DNA of 64,000 nucleotides from an uncultured Muribaculaceae bacterium (GCA_910584365.1 CAJUAF010000005.1:62001-126000); one strand, 5' to 3'. Positions 39,777 through 49,288 are shown, numbered from the stretch's first letter. The notes: a model not told the origin generated them from the sequence alone. A program made the numbers and translations.

Positions 39777-41649
39777 AGAGTCCCGAGCGGTAGTTGGACA
39801 GGAATTCGCGGCCTTCTTCCGGAGTGATCTTCCCGGCTTTCATGGCTTTTGTCACCCAGGTCTCCACGTTGCGTACAAGGCGCTTGGCATCGTACTGCAC
39901 ATAATCGAGGACTTCGGCGACGGTCTCTCCGTCAATGACTTTCTCGATTTCGTAATGATCTTTGTAGCAGGTGATATGAACCGCGTTGGTGTCGCCGAAC
40001 AGGTTGTGCATATCCCCGAGGATTTCCTGATATGCTCCGACAAGAAAGACGCCCAGATAATAGGGTTCTCCGGGTTTGAGGTTATGGACGGGAAGGGCTT
40101 TGGTGATTCCCTGGGGGGAAATGAAGTTGGCGATTTTACCGTCGGAATCGCAGGTCATGTCCTGGATGGTCGCCATGCGTGTGGGCTTCTCGTCGAGGCG
40201 GGAAATAGGCACGATGGGGAAGACCTGGTCGATGGCCCAGGAGTCGGTAAGGGACTGGAAAAGAGAGAAGTTACAGTAATATTTGTCGGGCAGCATCCGG
40301 GTTACGGTACGTAGTTCCTCCGGAGGATGCTTCATGGAGCTGGCCACGTCGGCCACCTCGCGGGCTATCTCCCAGAAGAGTTTCTCGGCGAGCGCCCGGT
40401 TGCGCAGGTCCACGATCCCTATCGAGAAGAGGTCAAGTGTCTCCTCGCGGCACTGGAGGGCGTCGTGCCACGACTCGAAGAGGTTCTGGCGGTTGATTTT
40501 ATCCCAGATTTCGTAGAGTTCCTTGACAAGCTCGTGTTCATCGCCCCGGAGGTCGTCGACCCCTTCGCGCCAGCGGGGAAGGCTGGTGGCTTCCAGGGCC
40601 TCGATGATGAGGACGGAATGATGTGCCGCCAGCGAGCGTCCGCTTTCGGTGATGATGTCGGGCTGGGGCAGGTTGTTTTTCTCGCAGGCATCTACGATGG
40701 AGTAGACGGCGTCGTTGGCGTATTCCTGGATGGAATAGTTCATCGAACTTTCCGAGGCCGAGGAGCGCGTCCCGTCATAGTCCACGCCCAGGCCTCCGCC
40801 GATATCCACGAACTTAACGGAGAAGCCGAGCTTGGAAAGCTGGACATAGAACTGCATGGCTTCGCGCAGGGCGTTCTTGATGCGGCGGATCTTGGTAATC
40901 TGGCTGCCGATATGGAAATGAATCAGTTTGAGCCACTCCATGGCGTCGTTCTTCTTCAGGAAGTCGATTGCCTGAAGCAGTTCAGAAGAGTCAAGGCCGA
41001 ATTTCGACTGGTCGCCGCCGGATTCCTCCCATTTTCCGGAACCGGAGTTGGCGAGCTTTATGCGGATGCCGATAGCCGGAGTTATTTTCAGGCGCCGGGA
41101 GATGTTGAGGATAAGTTTCAGCTCGTTGAGTTTCTCGACGACCAGGATGATGCGTCGCCCCATTTTGTGGGCCAGGAGGGCCAGCTCGATGTAGTCCTCG
41201 TCCTTGTATCCGTTGCAGATTATCAGGGCGTTCTCGTCGATATTCGTGGCGAGTACGGCGTGGAGTTCGGGCTTCGACCCGGCTTCCAGTCCGATGTTGA
41301 ATTTTTTGCCGTGGCTGACGATTTCCTCCACGACGGGGCGCATCTGGTTTACCTTGATGGGGTAAATCACGAAGTTCTGTCCGGAGTATTCATATTCTTC
41401 GGCAGCCTTGCGGAAACAGCTGAAAATCTTTTCCACCCGGTTGTCGAGGATGTCGGGGAAGCGCAGCAGTACCGGGGCCGTTATATCCTTGAGCTGCAGT
41501 TCGTCAAGAACTTCCCGAAGGTCGACCGGAGCAACTTCCGGACGGGGAGTGACGGTGATGTTTCCCTTGTCGTTGACCGAAAAATACTGCCGGCCCCAGC
41601 CTCCGATATTATACAGCTCGGCACTGTCTTCAACTCGCCATTTTCTCAT
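39748..41649 (-). CDS. speA: Biosynthetic arginine decarboxylase
   Basis: 633 residues. PLP enzyme of the alanine-racemase fold that makes agmatine for polyamine synthesis. The start MRKWRVEDSAELYNIGGWG and the PLP lysine in NFVIYPIKVNQMRPVVEEI are typical of SpeA. The sequence also contains LIHFHIGSQITKIRRIKN, FVDIGGGLGVDYDGTRS and DIITESGRSLAAHHSVLI. The length matches SpeA, as opposed to the shorter LysA/SpeC types. It heads the speA-truA-thioesterase transcript, and its leader has a small GCCTCC/GGAGGC hairpin. Confidence 0.97.
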   Translation of the reverse strand: MRKWRVEDSAELYNIGGWGRQYFSVNDKGNITVTPRPEVAPVDLREVLDELQLKDITAPVLLRFPDILDNRVEKIFSCFRKAAEEYEYSGQNFVIYPIKVNQMRPVVEEIVSHGKKFNIGLEAGSKPELHAVLATNIDENALIICNGYKDEDYIELALLAHKMGRRIILVVEKLNELKLILNISRRLKITPAIGIRIKLANSGSGKWEESGGDQSKFGLDSSELLQAIDFLKKNDAMEWLKLIHFHIGSQITKIRRIKNALREAMQFYVQLSKLGFSVKFVDIGGGLGVDYDGTRSSASESSMNYSIQEYANDAVYSIVDACEKNNLPQPDIITESGRSLAAHHSVLIIEALEATSLPRWREGVDDLRGDEHELVKELYEIWDKINRQNLFESWHDALQCREETLDLFSIGIVDLRNRALAEKLFWEIAREVADVASSMKHPPEELRTVTRMLPDKYYCNFSLFQSLTDSWAIDQVFPIVPISRLDEKPTRMATIQDMTCDSDGKIANFISPQGITKALPVHNLKPGEPYYLGVFLVGAYQEILGDMHNLFGDTNAVHITCYKDHYEIEKVIDGETVAEVLDYVQYDAKRLVRNVETWVTKAMKAGKITPEEGREFLSNYRSGLYGYTYLEKD

Positions 41650-41765
41650 TTCTCGCGGTGATTATTCTTTGTTTTCGTTTGACATGGATTACGCGGCTGC
41701 CCAGCTCCGTATAGTATAAACGGTTTCGACGGTTTACGGGTTTGAACGGCCGGAGAAGAGGCGGT

Positions 41766-41781
41766 GCCTCCCGGCGGAGGC
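41766..41781 (-). promoter_or_regulatory. Hairpin at the 5' end of the speA leader
   Basis: GCCTCC (41766-41771) and GGAGGC (41776-41781) form a 6-bp stem with a CGGC loop. It lies just after the presumed speA transcription start in a leader of about 135 bases. A stabilising or regulatory role is possible. Confidence 0.4.
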
Positions 41782-41791
41782 TTCCGGTCTG

Positions 41792-41799
41792 CAAAGTTA
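41792..41799 (-). promoter_or_regulatory. -7 box (TAACTTTG) for speA
   Basis: An exact TAnnTTTG match on the minus strand, but no TTTG at the expected spacing upstream. It is divergent from the exopolysaccharide promoter at 41872. Confidence 0.5.
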
Positions 41800-41871
41800 A
41801 GCATTTTTCCCAAAGTATAGTGCTGTCTGATATGGTTATTGCTGTTTTTTAGCGTAAAAGCAGTGCGGGAG

Positions 41872-41903
41872 TTTGGCGGTTTGGCGCTTTTTTTGTAATT
41901 TTG
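41872..41903 (+). promoter_or_regulatory. Promoter for the exopolysaccharide genes
   Basis: TTTG (41872-41875), 20 bases, then TAATTTTG (41896-41903): exact consensus. The leader to ATG 42066 is about 155 bases. A three-base-codon mini-ORF ATG AAA TGA (42061-42069) overlaps the true start in another frame. Confidence 0.85.
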
Positions 41904-42065
41904 CCGCGGTTTAGAATAAATATTAATGTAACACGCCGGAACTTCGCGATTGAATGTTCCGCCAACCGCCTCTCTTTATGCGCGCCACCTGCAAGAAAAT
42001 TCTAATGATTGCCTCTCCGTTTGACCTTTTGGCAAGGCGGCGCTGAACCTTTTATTTGCTATGAA

Positions 42066-43226
42066 ATGAACTGGATTCTATTAAGTTTAGCCGTTTTCTT
42101 CATCAGTATGGTTATTTGCGGGATAATCATTCCGCAGATTCTGCTCATTGCGTTCCGTAAACGTTTGTTCGACGAGCCGGACGAACGCAAGATTCACAAG
42201 GGCGCCGTTCCCCGTCTGGGCGGTCTGGCCTTTATGCCTTCGATAGTGTTTTCGTTGTGTTTTGTTTCCGGGCTGCTTTTCCTGGCCGGAGAGAACAATG
42301 CGTCCTGGGATATGCTTTCGGTCAAACGGGTGCTGAACTCCGTGTCGGTCGAGAATCAGGTCATCCCTGTCTGTTTCGGCCTGTGTGCGCTGATGGTGAT
42401 GTATCTGGTCGGGATTGCCGACGACCTTATCGGGGTGAAGTACCGCGCGAAGTTTGTGGCCCAGATATTGGCCGGGTTATTGTTTGCCGCAGCCGATGTG
42501 AGACTCAACTCGCTGGGCGGTATGCTTGGCATATATGAACTTCCGGTCGTTATTTCCTGGGTGCTGACGGTCTTCCTGGTCGTGTTCATAGTCAATGCTA
42601 TAAATCTTATTGACGGTATTGACGGACTTGCGTCGGGCCTTAGCGGTATCGCGATGGCTTTCTACGGACTGTCGTTCAACGCCGCCGATCAGTTCCTGTA
42701 CGGGATGGTGGCTTTCGCCGGTCTCGGTACGCTGGTCCCGTTTTTTTATTATAACGTATTCGGCAATGCGCTTCGCCGGAAGAAAATCTTCATGGGAGAC
42801 ACCGGCTCTCTGACAACCGGAATCGTGTTGAGTTTTCTTGCCCTGGAGATATCCAATCTCGACCGCGACGGATTGTTTACGGCGGATGTGCTGGTAGTGG
42901 CTTTCGCTCCGCTTGCCATCCCCTGCCTGGATGTCGTCCGCGTGTTTGTCCACCGTGTCATCCGGGGTAACTCCCCGTTTCTCCCTGACCGGGTGCATAT
43001 CCACCATAAGTTGCTTGCTTTGGGAATTCCCCAGCGTGTGGCGATGGTTGTAATCCTTGGCGCTTCGGCCGGGCTTATTGCCTTGAATCTGATCCTCTCC
43101 CCGATGTTCGGGCCGTTCATGATAGTGGTGACAGACCTCCTGATATGGGTTGTAGTCAATTTCCTGCTTACCAAAAAAATCAGAGGACGTCAGAAACGGG
43201 AAGGGATTTCCGTGGGATATGATTGA
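42066..43226 (+). CDS. WecA/TagO-family undecaprenyl-phosphate glycosyl-1-phosphate transferase
   Basis: 386 residues with about eleven membrane segments. Motifs are DEPDERKIHKGAVPRLGG, GIADDLIGVKYRAKF, NAINLIDGIDGLASGLSG, KIFMGDTGSLTTGI and RVHIHHKLLALG. This order is characteristic of the WecA/TagO/WbpL branch and not MraY. It starts glycan synthesis by transferring a sugar-1-phosphate to undecaprenyl phosphate. I chose ATG 42066; the ORF opens at 42009 but the extra 19 residues are not membrane-like. It starts the polysaccharide cluster. Confidence 0.92.
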   Translation: MNWILLSLAVFFISMVICGIIIPQILLIAFRKRLFDEPDERKIHKGAVPRLGGLAFMPSIVFSLCFVSGLLFLAGENNASWDMLSVKRVLNSVSVENQVIPVCFGLCALMVMYLVGIADDLIGVKYRAKFVAQILAGLLFAAADVRLNSLGGMLGIYELPVVISWVLTVFLVVFIVNAINLIDGIDGLASGLSGIAMAFYGLSFNAADQFLYGMVAFAGLGTLVPFFYYNVFGNALRRKKIFMGDTGSLTTGIVLSFLALEISNLDRDGLFTADVLVVAFAPLAIPCLDVVRVFVHRVIRGNSPFLPDRVHIHHKLLALGIPQRVAMVVILGASAGLIALNLILSPMFGPFMIVVTDLLIWVVVNFLLTKKIRGRQKREGISVGYD

Positions 43227-43286
43227 GATTGTTTACTTCCGGGTTCCTAATAAATGAATTGAAATCAATAACAACTACTACATATT

Positions 43287-44114
43287 ATGCTTTTGCGCAA
43301 AAGATTCATTAATGCTATGGCTTTGGTTATGCTCGCCCTTACCGGGCTGACTTCCTGCCATACCCCTAAAGACATTACCTATTTCCAGGATTTGAGTGAC
43401 GGCGCCCGTAACCAGGTGGCTCCGGCAACTGAACTGGTTGTGAAACCAGGTGACAAGCTCTCGATTGTCGTTCATTCCAAAGATCCCCAGCTTGCATCGC
43501 TGTTCAATCTTCCTATCAGCCATACCCGCATAGGCGCGGCCTCATCTTCCTCCTCGTCGCTGAATTCTTCTTCCGGCGAGACTTCCTGCTATACGGTAGA
43601 CGCTTACGGCGACATAGAGTTCCCTGTGCTTGGCACTCTGCATATCGGCGGGATGCGCCGTACGGAGGTAAGCGAGTTCATCAAGAAGGAGCTTATCCAG
43701 CGCAACCTGGTGAAAGACCCTACGGTCGTTGTGGAATTCCTCAACCGTACGGTCAGCGTGCTGGGCGAGGTGAAAAAGCCGGGCAAGGTAGCCATTGACC
43801 GCGACCGCTTCACACTCCTGGATGCTATTGCCGGTGCCGGAGATCTTGATATCCAGGGTAAGCGCACTAATGTGGTTGTGCTTCGTATGGAAGAGGGACG
43901 TCAGGTTGCCCATACCGTAGACCTGACCAACGCCCAGGCTACACTCTCCTCGCCTGTATTCTATCTCCAGCAGGATGATATCATCTACGTAGAGCCGACC
44001 GATGTCCGCAAGCGTGCCACAACTGTCAATGGCAACTCGCTCCTGACGCCGGCTTTCTGGATTTCAATCGCTTCGTTCGCCACTTCGATTCTTCTGCTCA
44101 TAAAGAACTGGTAA
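43287..44114 (+). CDS. Wza-like polysaccharide export lipoprotein
   Basis: 275 residues. The lipoprotein signal ends LTGLTSC (cysteine near residue 24). The polysaccharide export (PES) domain shows LVVKPGDKLSIVVHSKDPQLA and YTVDAYGDIEFPVLGTLHIGGMRRTEV. An SLBB domain follows: VSVLGEVKKPGKVAIDRDRFTLLDAIAGAGDL. The C-terminal membrane segment WISIASFATSILLLI is typical of Bacteroidetes OPX proteins. It forms the outer-membrane part of the exporter with the Wzc-like protein encoded next. Confidence 0.92.
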   Translation: MLLRKRFINAMALVMLALTGLTSCHTPKDITYFQDLSDGARNQVAPATELVVKPGDKLSIVVHSKDPQLASLFNLPISHTRIGAASSSSSSLNSSSGETSCYTVDAYGDIEFPVLGTLHIGGMRRTEVSEFIKKELIQRNLVKDPTVVVEFLNRTVSVLGEVKKPGKVAIDRDRFTLLDAIAGAGDLDIQGKRTNVVVLRMEEGRQVAHTVDLTNAQATLSSPVFYLQQDDIIYVEPTDVRKRATTVNGNSLLTPAFWISIASFATSILLLIKNW

Positions 44115-44168
44115 TAGCCCGTTCCATTATTTTAGTTTTCACCAGTCACTAATTATCAATCCACTACC

Positions 44169-46640
44169 GTGCAAGAAAACGATAACAATGCCCCTCAGAT
44201 GGAGCAAGGCATAAACATAAAGGACATCCTGTGGATGTGCCTGTCCCGATGGTACTGGTATGTACTGTCGCTGGCCGTCTGCTGCGGTTTCGCCTTCTAT
44301 CAGATTCTTAAAACTCCGAAAGTCTATCAGCGTAATGCCCTTCTGCTGATCAAGGACGACAAAATCGGAGGCTCAACCGGGGGAGATGTCGGCTCGTCCT
44401 TCTCTTCGATGGGATTCCTGAAAGCGAATACGAATATCAAGAACGAGGTTATGTCGATAACCTCTCCTACGGTAATGTATGAGGTTGTAAAACGTCTGGG
44501 ACTTAATGTTAAATATTCCGTCCCCGGATTGTTTTATCCCAACCCTCTTTACGGGCCTAATCTGCCTGTCACCTTGTCGTTCCCTGATATGGATGACGAA
44601 CAGAGTGCTACCATGAAGGCAACACTTTTCCCGAATGGAAAGATGGAACTGTCGGATTTCAATTTCGGAGAAGTTGATGCCAATGGAGCGCCTAAGACAT
44701 ATAAGCCGGTTATAGTGAAGGATTTCCACCGTCTGGATACGATTGACTCTCCGCTTGGCAAGATCGCATACGCTCCCAATGCCGCATATGAAGGGACTGT
44801 CAAGCAACCGATAACTATCGATGTCGCCCGCAGTTCTGTCCGCGGAACGGCATTAGGTGTTTCCGGCGGACTCAAGGCCCAGATTCCGGAAGACTGGTCG
44901 TCGGTGATTTCCCTGACTTACAATGACGTCAATATCGCCCGTGCCGAAGATATTCTTAATACCCTCATCGAGGTTTATAATGAGAACTGGGTGCGCGACA
45001 AGAACCGTATCGCTGTCTCCACTTCGGAGTTCATCAAGGAGCGTCTGGCGCTTATCGAGCAGGAACTCGGCGGTGTTGACTCCGAAATCTCCTCTTTCAA
45101 GTCGGCCCACATGGTTCCCGACGTGCAGACGGCGGCACAGGAATACTTCCAGCGTGCCACCTCGGCCACAGACCAGGTTATGCAGCTCAACAACCGCCTT
45201 GGCATGGCCCGGTATATCCGCAATTATCTTGCCAACTCGGCCAACTCCTTTAACGTCCTTCCGGCCAATTCCGGTCTGGAGAACCTCAATATCGAGAACC
45301 AGATTGCCGAATACAACAAGATGCTGCTCGAACGCAACAACCTCGTGCAGAACTCTTCGACGGCCAACCCCCTTGTTGCCAATATGGATAATCAGCTCGA
45401 CGGTATCCGTCAGGCTGTCCTCCAGTCGATTGACAACTATATCGTAACCCTGAACGCCAGCATCCGCGCCGCCCAGACAAACGAGGCGCTCGCCTCATCT
45501 CGCCTCCAGGCCAATCCTACCCAGGCGCGTTACCTTCTGAGCGTCGAGCGTCAGCAGAAAGTAAAGGAAAGCCTTTACCTCTATTTGCTCCAGAAGCGAG
45601 AGGAGAACGAACTTTCCCAGGCATTCACCGCCTATAATACCCGCGTGATTACCCCGCCGACCGGTTCCAATGCACCGGTGGCGCCCAATCCCCGGTCGAT
45701 TATGATGATGGCAGTGATGATCGGTCTGCTGATTCCGACCGCCATCATTTATCTGAAAGAGATGTTCAACACCAAGGTGCGCGGCCGCCGCGACCTGGAA
45801 CATCTTTCGGTTCCCTTCATCGGTGAAATTCCCCTGGGTTATCATAAGCGTAAAGGTCTTCAGCGTCTACGCAAGGCCCGCGATGACGAAAAGGACCGCA
45901 GGATCGTCATGGTGCGCAAAGGCTCCGGAAATACCATCAACGAGGCTTTCCGCGTAATCCGCACGAACCTCGAGCTGATGACCGACGCCGAGACTGCCGG
46001 CGCCCATACGCTGATGATTACCTCGGCTAATCCCGGTTCCGGAAAGACGTTCATCTCCATGAACCTTGCCACGGTTCTCGCCATCAAGGACAAAAAAGTT
46101 GTTATTGTCGACCTTGACCTCCGCAAGGCATCCCTCTCCACGTTTGTCAACAGCCCCGCCGTCGGAGTGTCGGCCTATCTCTCAGGCCATGCCACTCTTG
46201 ACCAGATTATGGTCCACCGTCCTGTCGAGCCCCCGAAGCGTATCGATCCCAAGGAGACCCCTAAGGATCATTTCATCGATATTCTCCCCGTGGGCGCTAT
46301 TCCTCCCAACCCCGCCGAGCTGTTGTATTCGCCGCGTCTGAAGAGTCTGCTCGACAAACTCCGTGCGGAATACGACTACGTGCTGCTCGACTGTCCTCCT
46401 ATCGAAGTGGTGGCCGACGCCAAGATTATCAACCGTCATTCCGACATGACAGTGTTCGTTATCCGCGCCGGTCTGCTCGAGCGTGAAATGCTTCCCCGCA
46501 TTCAGGAATTCTACGAGAACCAGCGTTACCACAATATCGCCATCATCCTCAACGGAACGGATTCCTCCCACATGGGACCCCTTTCTTCCCGTTACGGATA
46601 TGGATACGGTTACGGCTACGGCTACAAGTCCAAACGCTGA
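44169..46640 (+). CDS. Wzc-like polysaccharide co-polymerase / BY-type tyrosine autokinase
   Basis: 823 residues from GTG 44169. A Wzz domain with TM1 near residues 30-48 (YWYVLSLAVCCGFAFYQIL) is followed by a long periplasmic coiled-coil and GNVR region. TM2 lies near 510-530. The cytoplasmic kinase has Walker A ANPGSGKTF (about 619), Walker A' VVIVDLDLRKAS (about 643) and Walker B VLLDCPP (about 737). The C-terminus is an alternating tyrosine-glycine cluster (RYGYGYGYGYGYKSKR), the autophosphorylation tail. It controls chain length and export together with the Wza-like lipoprotein. Confidence 0.95.
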   Translation: MQENDNNAPQMEQGINIKDILWMCLSRWYWYVLSLAVCCGFAFYQILKTPKVYQRNALLLIKDDKIGGSTGGDVGSSFSSMGFLKANTNIKNEVMSITSPTVMYEVVKRLGLNVKYSVPGLFYPNPLYGPNLPVTLSFPDMDDEQSATMKATLFPNGKMELSDFNFGEVDANGAPKTYKPVIVKDFHRLDTIDSPLGKIAYAPNAAYEGTVKQPITIDVARSSVRGTALGVSGGLKAQIPEDWSSVISLTYNDVNIARAEDILNTLIEVYNENWVRDKNRIAVSTSEFIKERLALIEQELGGVDSEISSFKSAHMVPDVQTAAQEYFQRATSATDQVMQLNNRLGMARYIRNYLANSANSFNVLPANSGLENLNIENQIAEYNKMLLERNNLVQNSSTANPLVANMDNQLDGIRQAVLQSIDNYIVTLNASIRAAQTNEALASSRLQANPTQARYLLSVERQQKVKESLYLYLLQKREENELSQAFTAYNTRVITPPTGSNAPVAPNPRSIMMMAVMIGLLIPTAIIYLKEMFNTKVRGRRDLEHLSVPFIGEIPLGYHKRKGLQRLRKARDDEKDRRIVMVRKGSGNTINEAFRVIRTNLELMTDAETAGAHTLMITSANPGSGKTFISMNLATVLAIKDKKVVIVDLDLRKASLSTFVNSPAVGVSAYLSGHATLDQIMVHRPVEPPKRIDPKETPKDHFIDILPVGAIPPNPAELLYSPRLKSLLDKLRAEYDYVLLDCPPIEVVADAKIINRHSDMTVFVIRAGLLEREMLPRIQEFYENQRYHNIAIILNGTDSSHMGPLSSRYGYGYGYGYGYKSKR

Positions 46641-46656
46641 CCCATCCCACGGCACA

Positions 46657-46714
46657 GACAGAACCGCCATCCTGAGGCTCCTCGGAAACGAGGAGGCAGG
46701 ATGGCGGTTCTGTC
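46657..46714. terminator. Long bidirectional hairpin after the Wzc-like gene
   Basis: A perfect 18-bp outer stem (46657-46674 with 46697-46714) encloses a second 7-bp stem with a GAAA tetraloop. It lies between convergent genes (Wzc-like on plus, ArgC-like on minus). The following T run is weak, so it may be a strong 3' stabiliser or a two-way terminator. Confidence 0.75.
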
Positions 46715-46807
46715 ATATAGTTTTCAGTGAGTGTCGGAATTGCGTCGTCCGCGTGAGACCGTCGGGAAGCCACGGTTAAAGCGAGGCATCCGAGAGTGCG
46801 GACAGCA

Positions 46808-47860
46808 TCAGACAGTGGAGGCTTTCAGGGCGAGGCCGGTGCGCTCCGACAGACCGAAAAGAAGATTCATGCAGTGGACGGCGTTACCTGCCCTCCCCTT
46901 TATAAGACTGTCGATTACGGCTGTAATTCTTACTGCCGGCTGATGGCTGTTCAGGTCAGCCTCCGGAGAAGACAGGCTGATAAGACATTTGTTTGTGTTG
47001 GCAATGTCGGCGATTTCCGGAGTGCGGTCGATTACGAATGTGAAGGAATGGTCTTCGTATGCCTCATCGTAGAGATGCCGGATTTCGTCCAGACTGACAC
47101 CGCAGGGAACGCTGACGCGGGCGATCAATCCGCGTGTGGAAGACGGGCTTACGCTCTGACTTACCTTCAGCGTGCCGGAAAACGCGCAGTCCATCGCCTT
47201 GAGTTCGCGGAGAGCCTCCTCGGAAGCATAGTCCGCATCGGTGCGGTTCTCGATCGGCGCTATGGGATCGAGACGGGTGGAAATTTCGGGGCGCTCCCTG
47301 TCGGAAGATTCCGTTATAGGGCGCATTGCGCCTCCGCGGGCCGGAAGCTCGATATTCGCCTCGATGACTCCTCCGAGAAGATGGTTTTTGGCCAGGGGAA
47401 AGAGGGCGAGTTCCAGGGCGATGGCCACCGGAGAAGGAATCGCAGCCCTGAGAGCGCCTCTGACGAGCGCCTTGCGACGGAATTCAGGAAAGCCGTAGAC
47501 CATCCCTTCCGAGCCGTCAAGGCATCCTCCGGTCAGGTCTATTATATGCAGGCAATCTTCCGGTTCCTCATCCTCGGCCAGCTCCGATATATGGCGCCTG
47601 GAATCGGCTTCGGCAAGGAATTCCCTGGCCTGCCAGGGTTCCCCCAGGAGAAATACACAGTTGAGTTTAGGGTCATCGAGCTGCCTTACGAAGCAAAGGT
47701 CCGTATCTCCCGTAAGGCCGCGGTGGAAAAGGTCAAGTCTCTGGCCGGTATGCGCCGGAGACGCCACCTGACGCAGTATGACATCCGGATGGTTGATTAG
47801 CAGTCGGATTAGTTCACCGGCGGCCTCTGTCTCGCCGCCAATAATTCCTACGTTTATCAC
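46808..47860 (-). CDS. ArgC-like protein lacking both catalytic residues
   Basis: 350 residues with the overall plan of N-acetyl-gamma-glutamyl-phosphate reductase. The start is MINVGIIGGETEAAGELIRLL, followed by VYGFPEFRRKA and ALFPLAKN, and the C-terminal block NTNKCLISL...IDSLIKGRAGNAVHCMNLLFGL. Where true ArgC has NPGC (catalytic cysteine), this protein has IPSP. The HxHxPEI histidine segment is replaced by RTDADYASEEAL. It is therefore a probable non-catalytic ArgC/Asd dimerization-domain paralogue. No other arginine genes are beside it. The function is unknown. Confidence 0.8.
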   Translation of the reverse strand: MINVGIIGGETEAAGELIRLLINHPDVILRQVASPAHTGQRLDLFHRGLTGDTDLCFVRQLDDPKLNCVFLLGEPWQAREFLAEADSRRHISELAEDEEPEDCLHIIDLTGGCLDGSEGMVYGFPEFRRKALVRGALRAAIPSPVAIALELALFPLAKNHLLGGVIEANIELPARGGAMRPITESSDRERPEISTRLDPIAPIENRTDADYASEEALRELKAMDCAFSGTLKVSQSVSPSSTRGLIARVSVPCGVSLDEIRHLYDEAYEDHSFTFVIDRTPEIADIANTNKCLISLSSPEADLNSHQPAVRITAVIDSLIKGRAGNAVHCMNLLFGLSERTGLALKASTV

Positions 47861-47903
47861 TTGCTGGTTGTTTTTAGGTAAGAGCGGGGTTTATTCACTG
47901 AAA

Positions 47904-47911
47904 CAAATTTA
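47904..47911 (-). promoter_or_regulatory. -7 box (TAAATTTG) for the ArgC-like gene
   Basis: An exact TAnnTTTG match on the minus strand, about 43 bases before the ATG at 47860. The -33 region is weak (TTTC at 19 bases). Confidence 0.4.
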
Positions 47912-47974
47912 CAAATTTTTTTCCAATTCTGAAAACTCCCGCCGCAAAGTGCCTGAAAAACGCCGGGAAATCCG

Positions 47975-47982
47975 TAAATTTG
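47975..47982 (+). promoter_or_regulatory. -7 box (TAAATTTG) for queA
   Basis: An exact TAnnTTTG match 28 bases before queA. No clear -33 element. Confidence 0.5.
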
Positions 47983-48010
47983 TCCTCTCAAAAAACAAAT
48001 TTTCCGACTC

Positions 48011-49270
48011 ATGAGTTCCGACGCTGCTGAAAACAACTCTATATCCTCCTCTCCCCGCCATCTCCGGATTGAAGAATTCGATTATCCGCTTCCGGAAGAA
48101 CGTATCGCCGTGCATCCCCTGGAAACCAGGGATGCGTGCAAACTGTTGCTCCGCCGTCCCGACGGAGAAATATCGGAACATATCTTTTCCGAACTGCCCT
48201 CCCTGCTTCCGGAAGACTCCATGCTGATATATAACAACACGCGCGTAATCAATGCCAGGCTCCGCTTCCGAAAAGCTTCCGGCAACGCTCACCAGAAGGG
48301 CGCCCTGATAGAAATCTTCTGTCTCGAACCGGTAGAACCGGCCGACTATTCGATGAATTTCGCGTCCACATCGCGTTGTCGATGGACCTGCTTTGTAGGG
48401 AACTCCAAGCGCTGGAAAGAGGGGCCGTTGAGCATGACTCTCGAGGCCGGAGGCCAGCCGCTGGTACTGACCGCATCCCGCCTGTCGCGCCAGGGAAACG
48501 CCTCGGTAATAGAATTTTCATGGGATAATCCGGAAATAACTTTCTCGAAAATCATCGAGGCCGCCGGAGAAATCCCGATTCCCCCCTATCTTAACCGCGC
48601 CACCGAAAGTTCAGATTCAACGGATTATCAGACGGTCTATTCCCGGATCGAGGGGTCGGTGGCCGCTCCTACGGCTGGACTGCATTTCACTCCCGCCGTG
48701 CTGGATGAAATTTCCCGGCGTGGGATTCCGCGCCGGGAACTTACTCTCCATGTCGGCGCCGGAACTTTCCAACCGGTCAAGTCCGAAGAGATAGGCGAAC
48801 ATCCGATGCACGCCGAGTTCATTTCGGTGCCAGTGGAGCTTTTGCAGGAACTGAGAGATACTTCCCGTAAAGTAATAGCTGTCGGGACCACTTCCGTGCG
48901 TACCCTTGAGTCCCTCTATCATGCAGGACGTCTGATTCTGGAGAACCGCTGGGACGGGGAGGTTCCGCAGTGGACGCCATACGAGTCACAGGCCAATGAA
49001 ATCTCCCCTTCGGAGGCGCTGGAGGCCATAATCCGCCATCTCGACGCGACCGGAAGCCGCACTTTTATAGCCACCACGCGGATTATTATCGCTCCGGGTT
49101 ACAGTTATAGGATCGTATCAGGGATGGTAACAAATTTCCATCAGCCGAAATCGACGCTGTTGCTGCTTGTGTCGGCTTTCACCGGCGGGGACTGGCGTCG
49201 GATGTATGATTACGCCCTCGCCCATGATTTCCGCTTCCTCTCCTACGGCGACGCTACGCTTCTGCTCTGA
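48011..49270 (+). CDS. queA: S-adenosylmethionine:tRNA ribosyltransferase-isomerase
   Basis: 419 residues. Makes epoxyqueuosine on tRNA from preQ1 and SAM. Motifs are FDYPLPEERIAVHPLETRDACKLL (as two parts), DSMLIYNNTRVINARL, GEIPIPPYLNR, SVAAPTAGLHFT, LHVGAGTFQPV, VGTTSVRTLES and the end MVTNFHQPKSTLLLLVSAF. It is slightly longer than E. coli QueA, as usual for Bacteroidetes, because of an insertion near residues 95-140. It is divergent from the ArgC-like gene and convergent with a secreted protein gene. Confidence 0.97.
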   Translation: MSSDAAENNSISSSPRHLRIEEFDYPLPEERIAVHPLETRDACKLLLRRPDGEISEHIFSELPSLLPEDSMLIYNNTRVINARLRFRKASGNAHQKGALIEIFCLEPVEPADYSMNFASTSRCRWTCFVGNSKRWKEGPLSMTLEAGGQPLVLTASRLSRQGNASVIEFSWDNPEITFSKIIEAAGEIPIPPYLNRATESSDSTDYQTVYSRIEGSVAAPTAGLHFTPAVLDEISRRGIPRRELTLHVGAGTFQPVKSEEIGEHPMHAEFISVPVELLQELRDTSRKVIAVGTTSVRTLESLYHAGRLILENRWDGEVPQWTPYESQANEISPSEALEAIIRHLDATGSRTFIATTRIIIAPGYSYRIVSGMVTNFHQPKSTLLLLVSAFTGGDWRRMYDYALAHDFRFLSYGDATLLL

Positions 49271-49288
49271 CAGCATACTAATGGCAAT

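Noticed and set aside
40327..41661. A 444-codon plus-strand frame
   Set aside because: It is antisense to speA, which has every expected motif.
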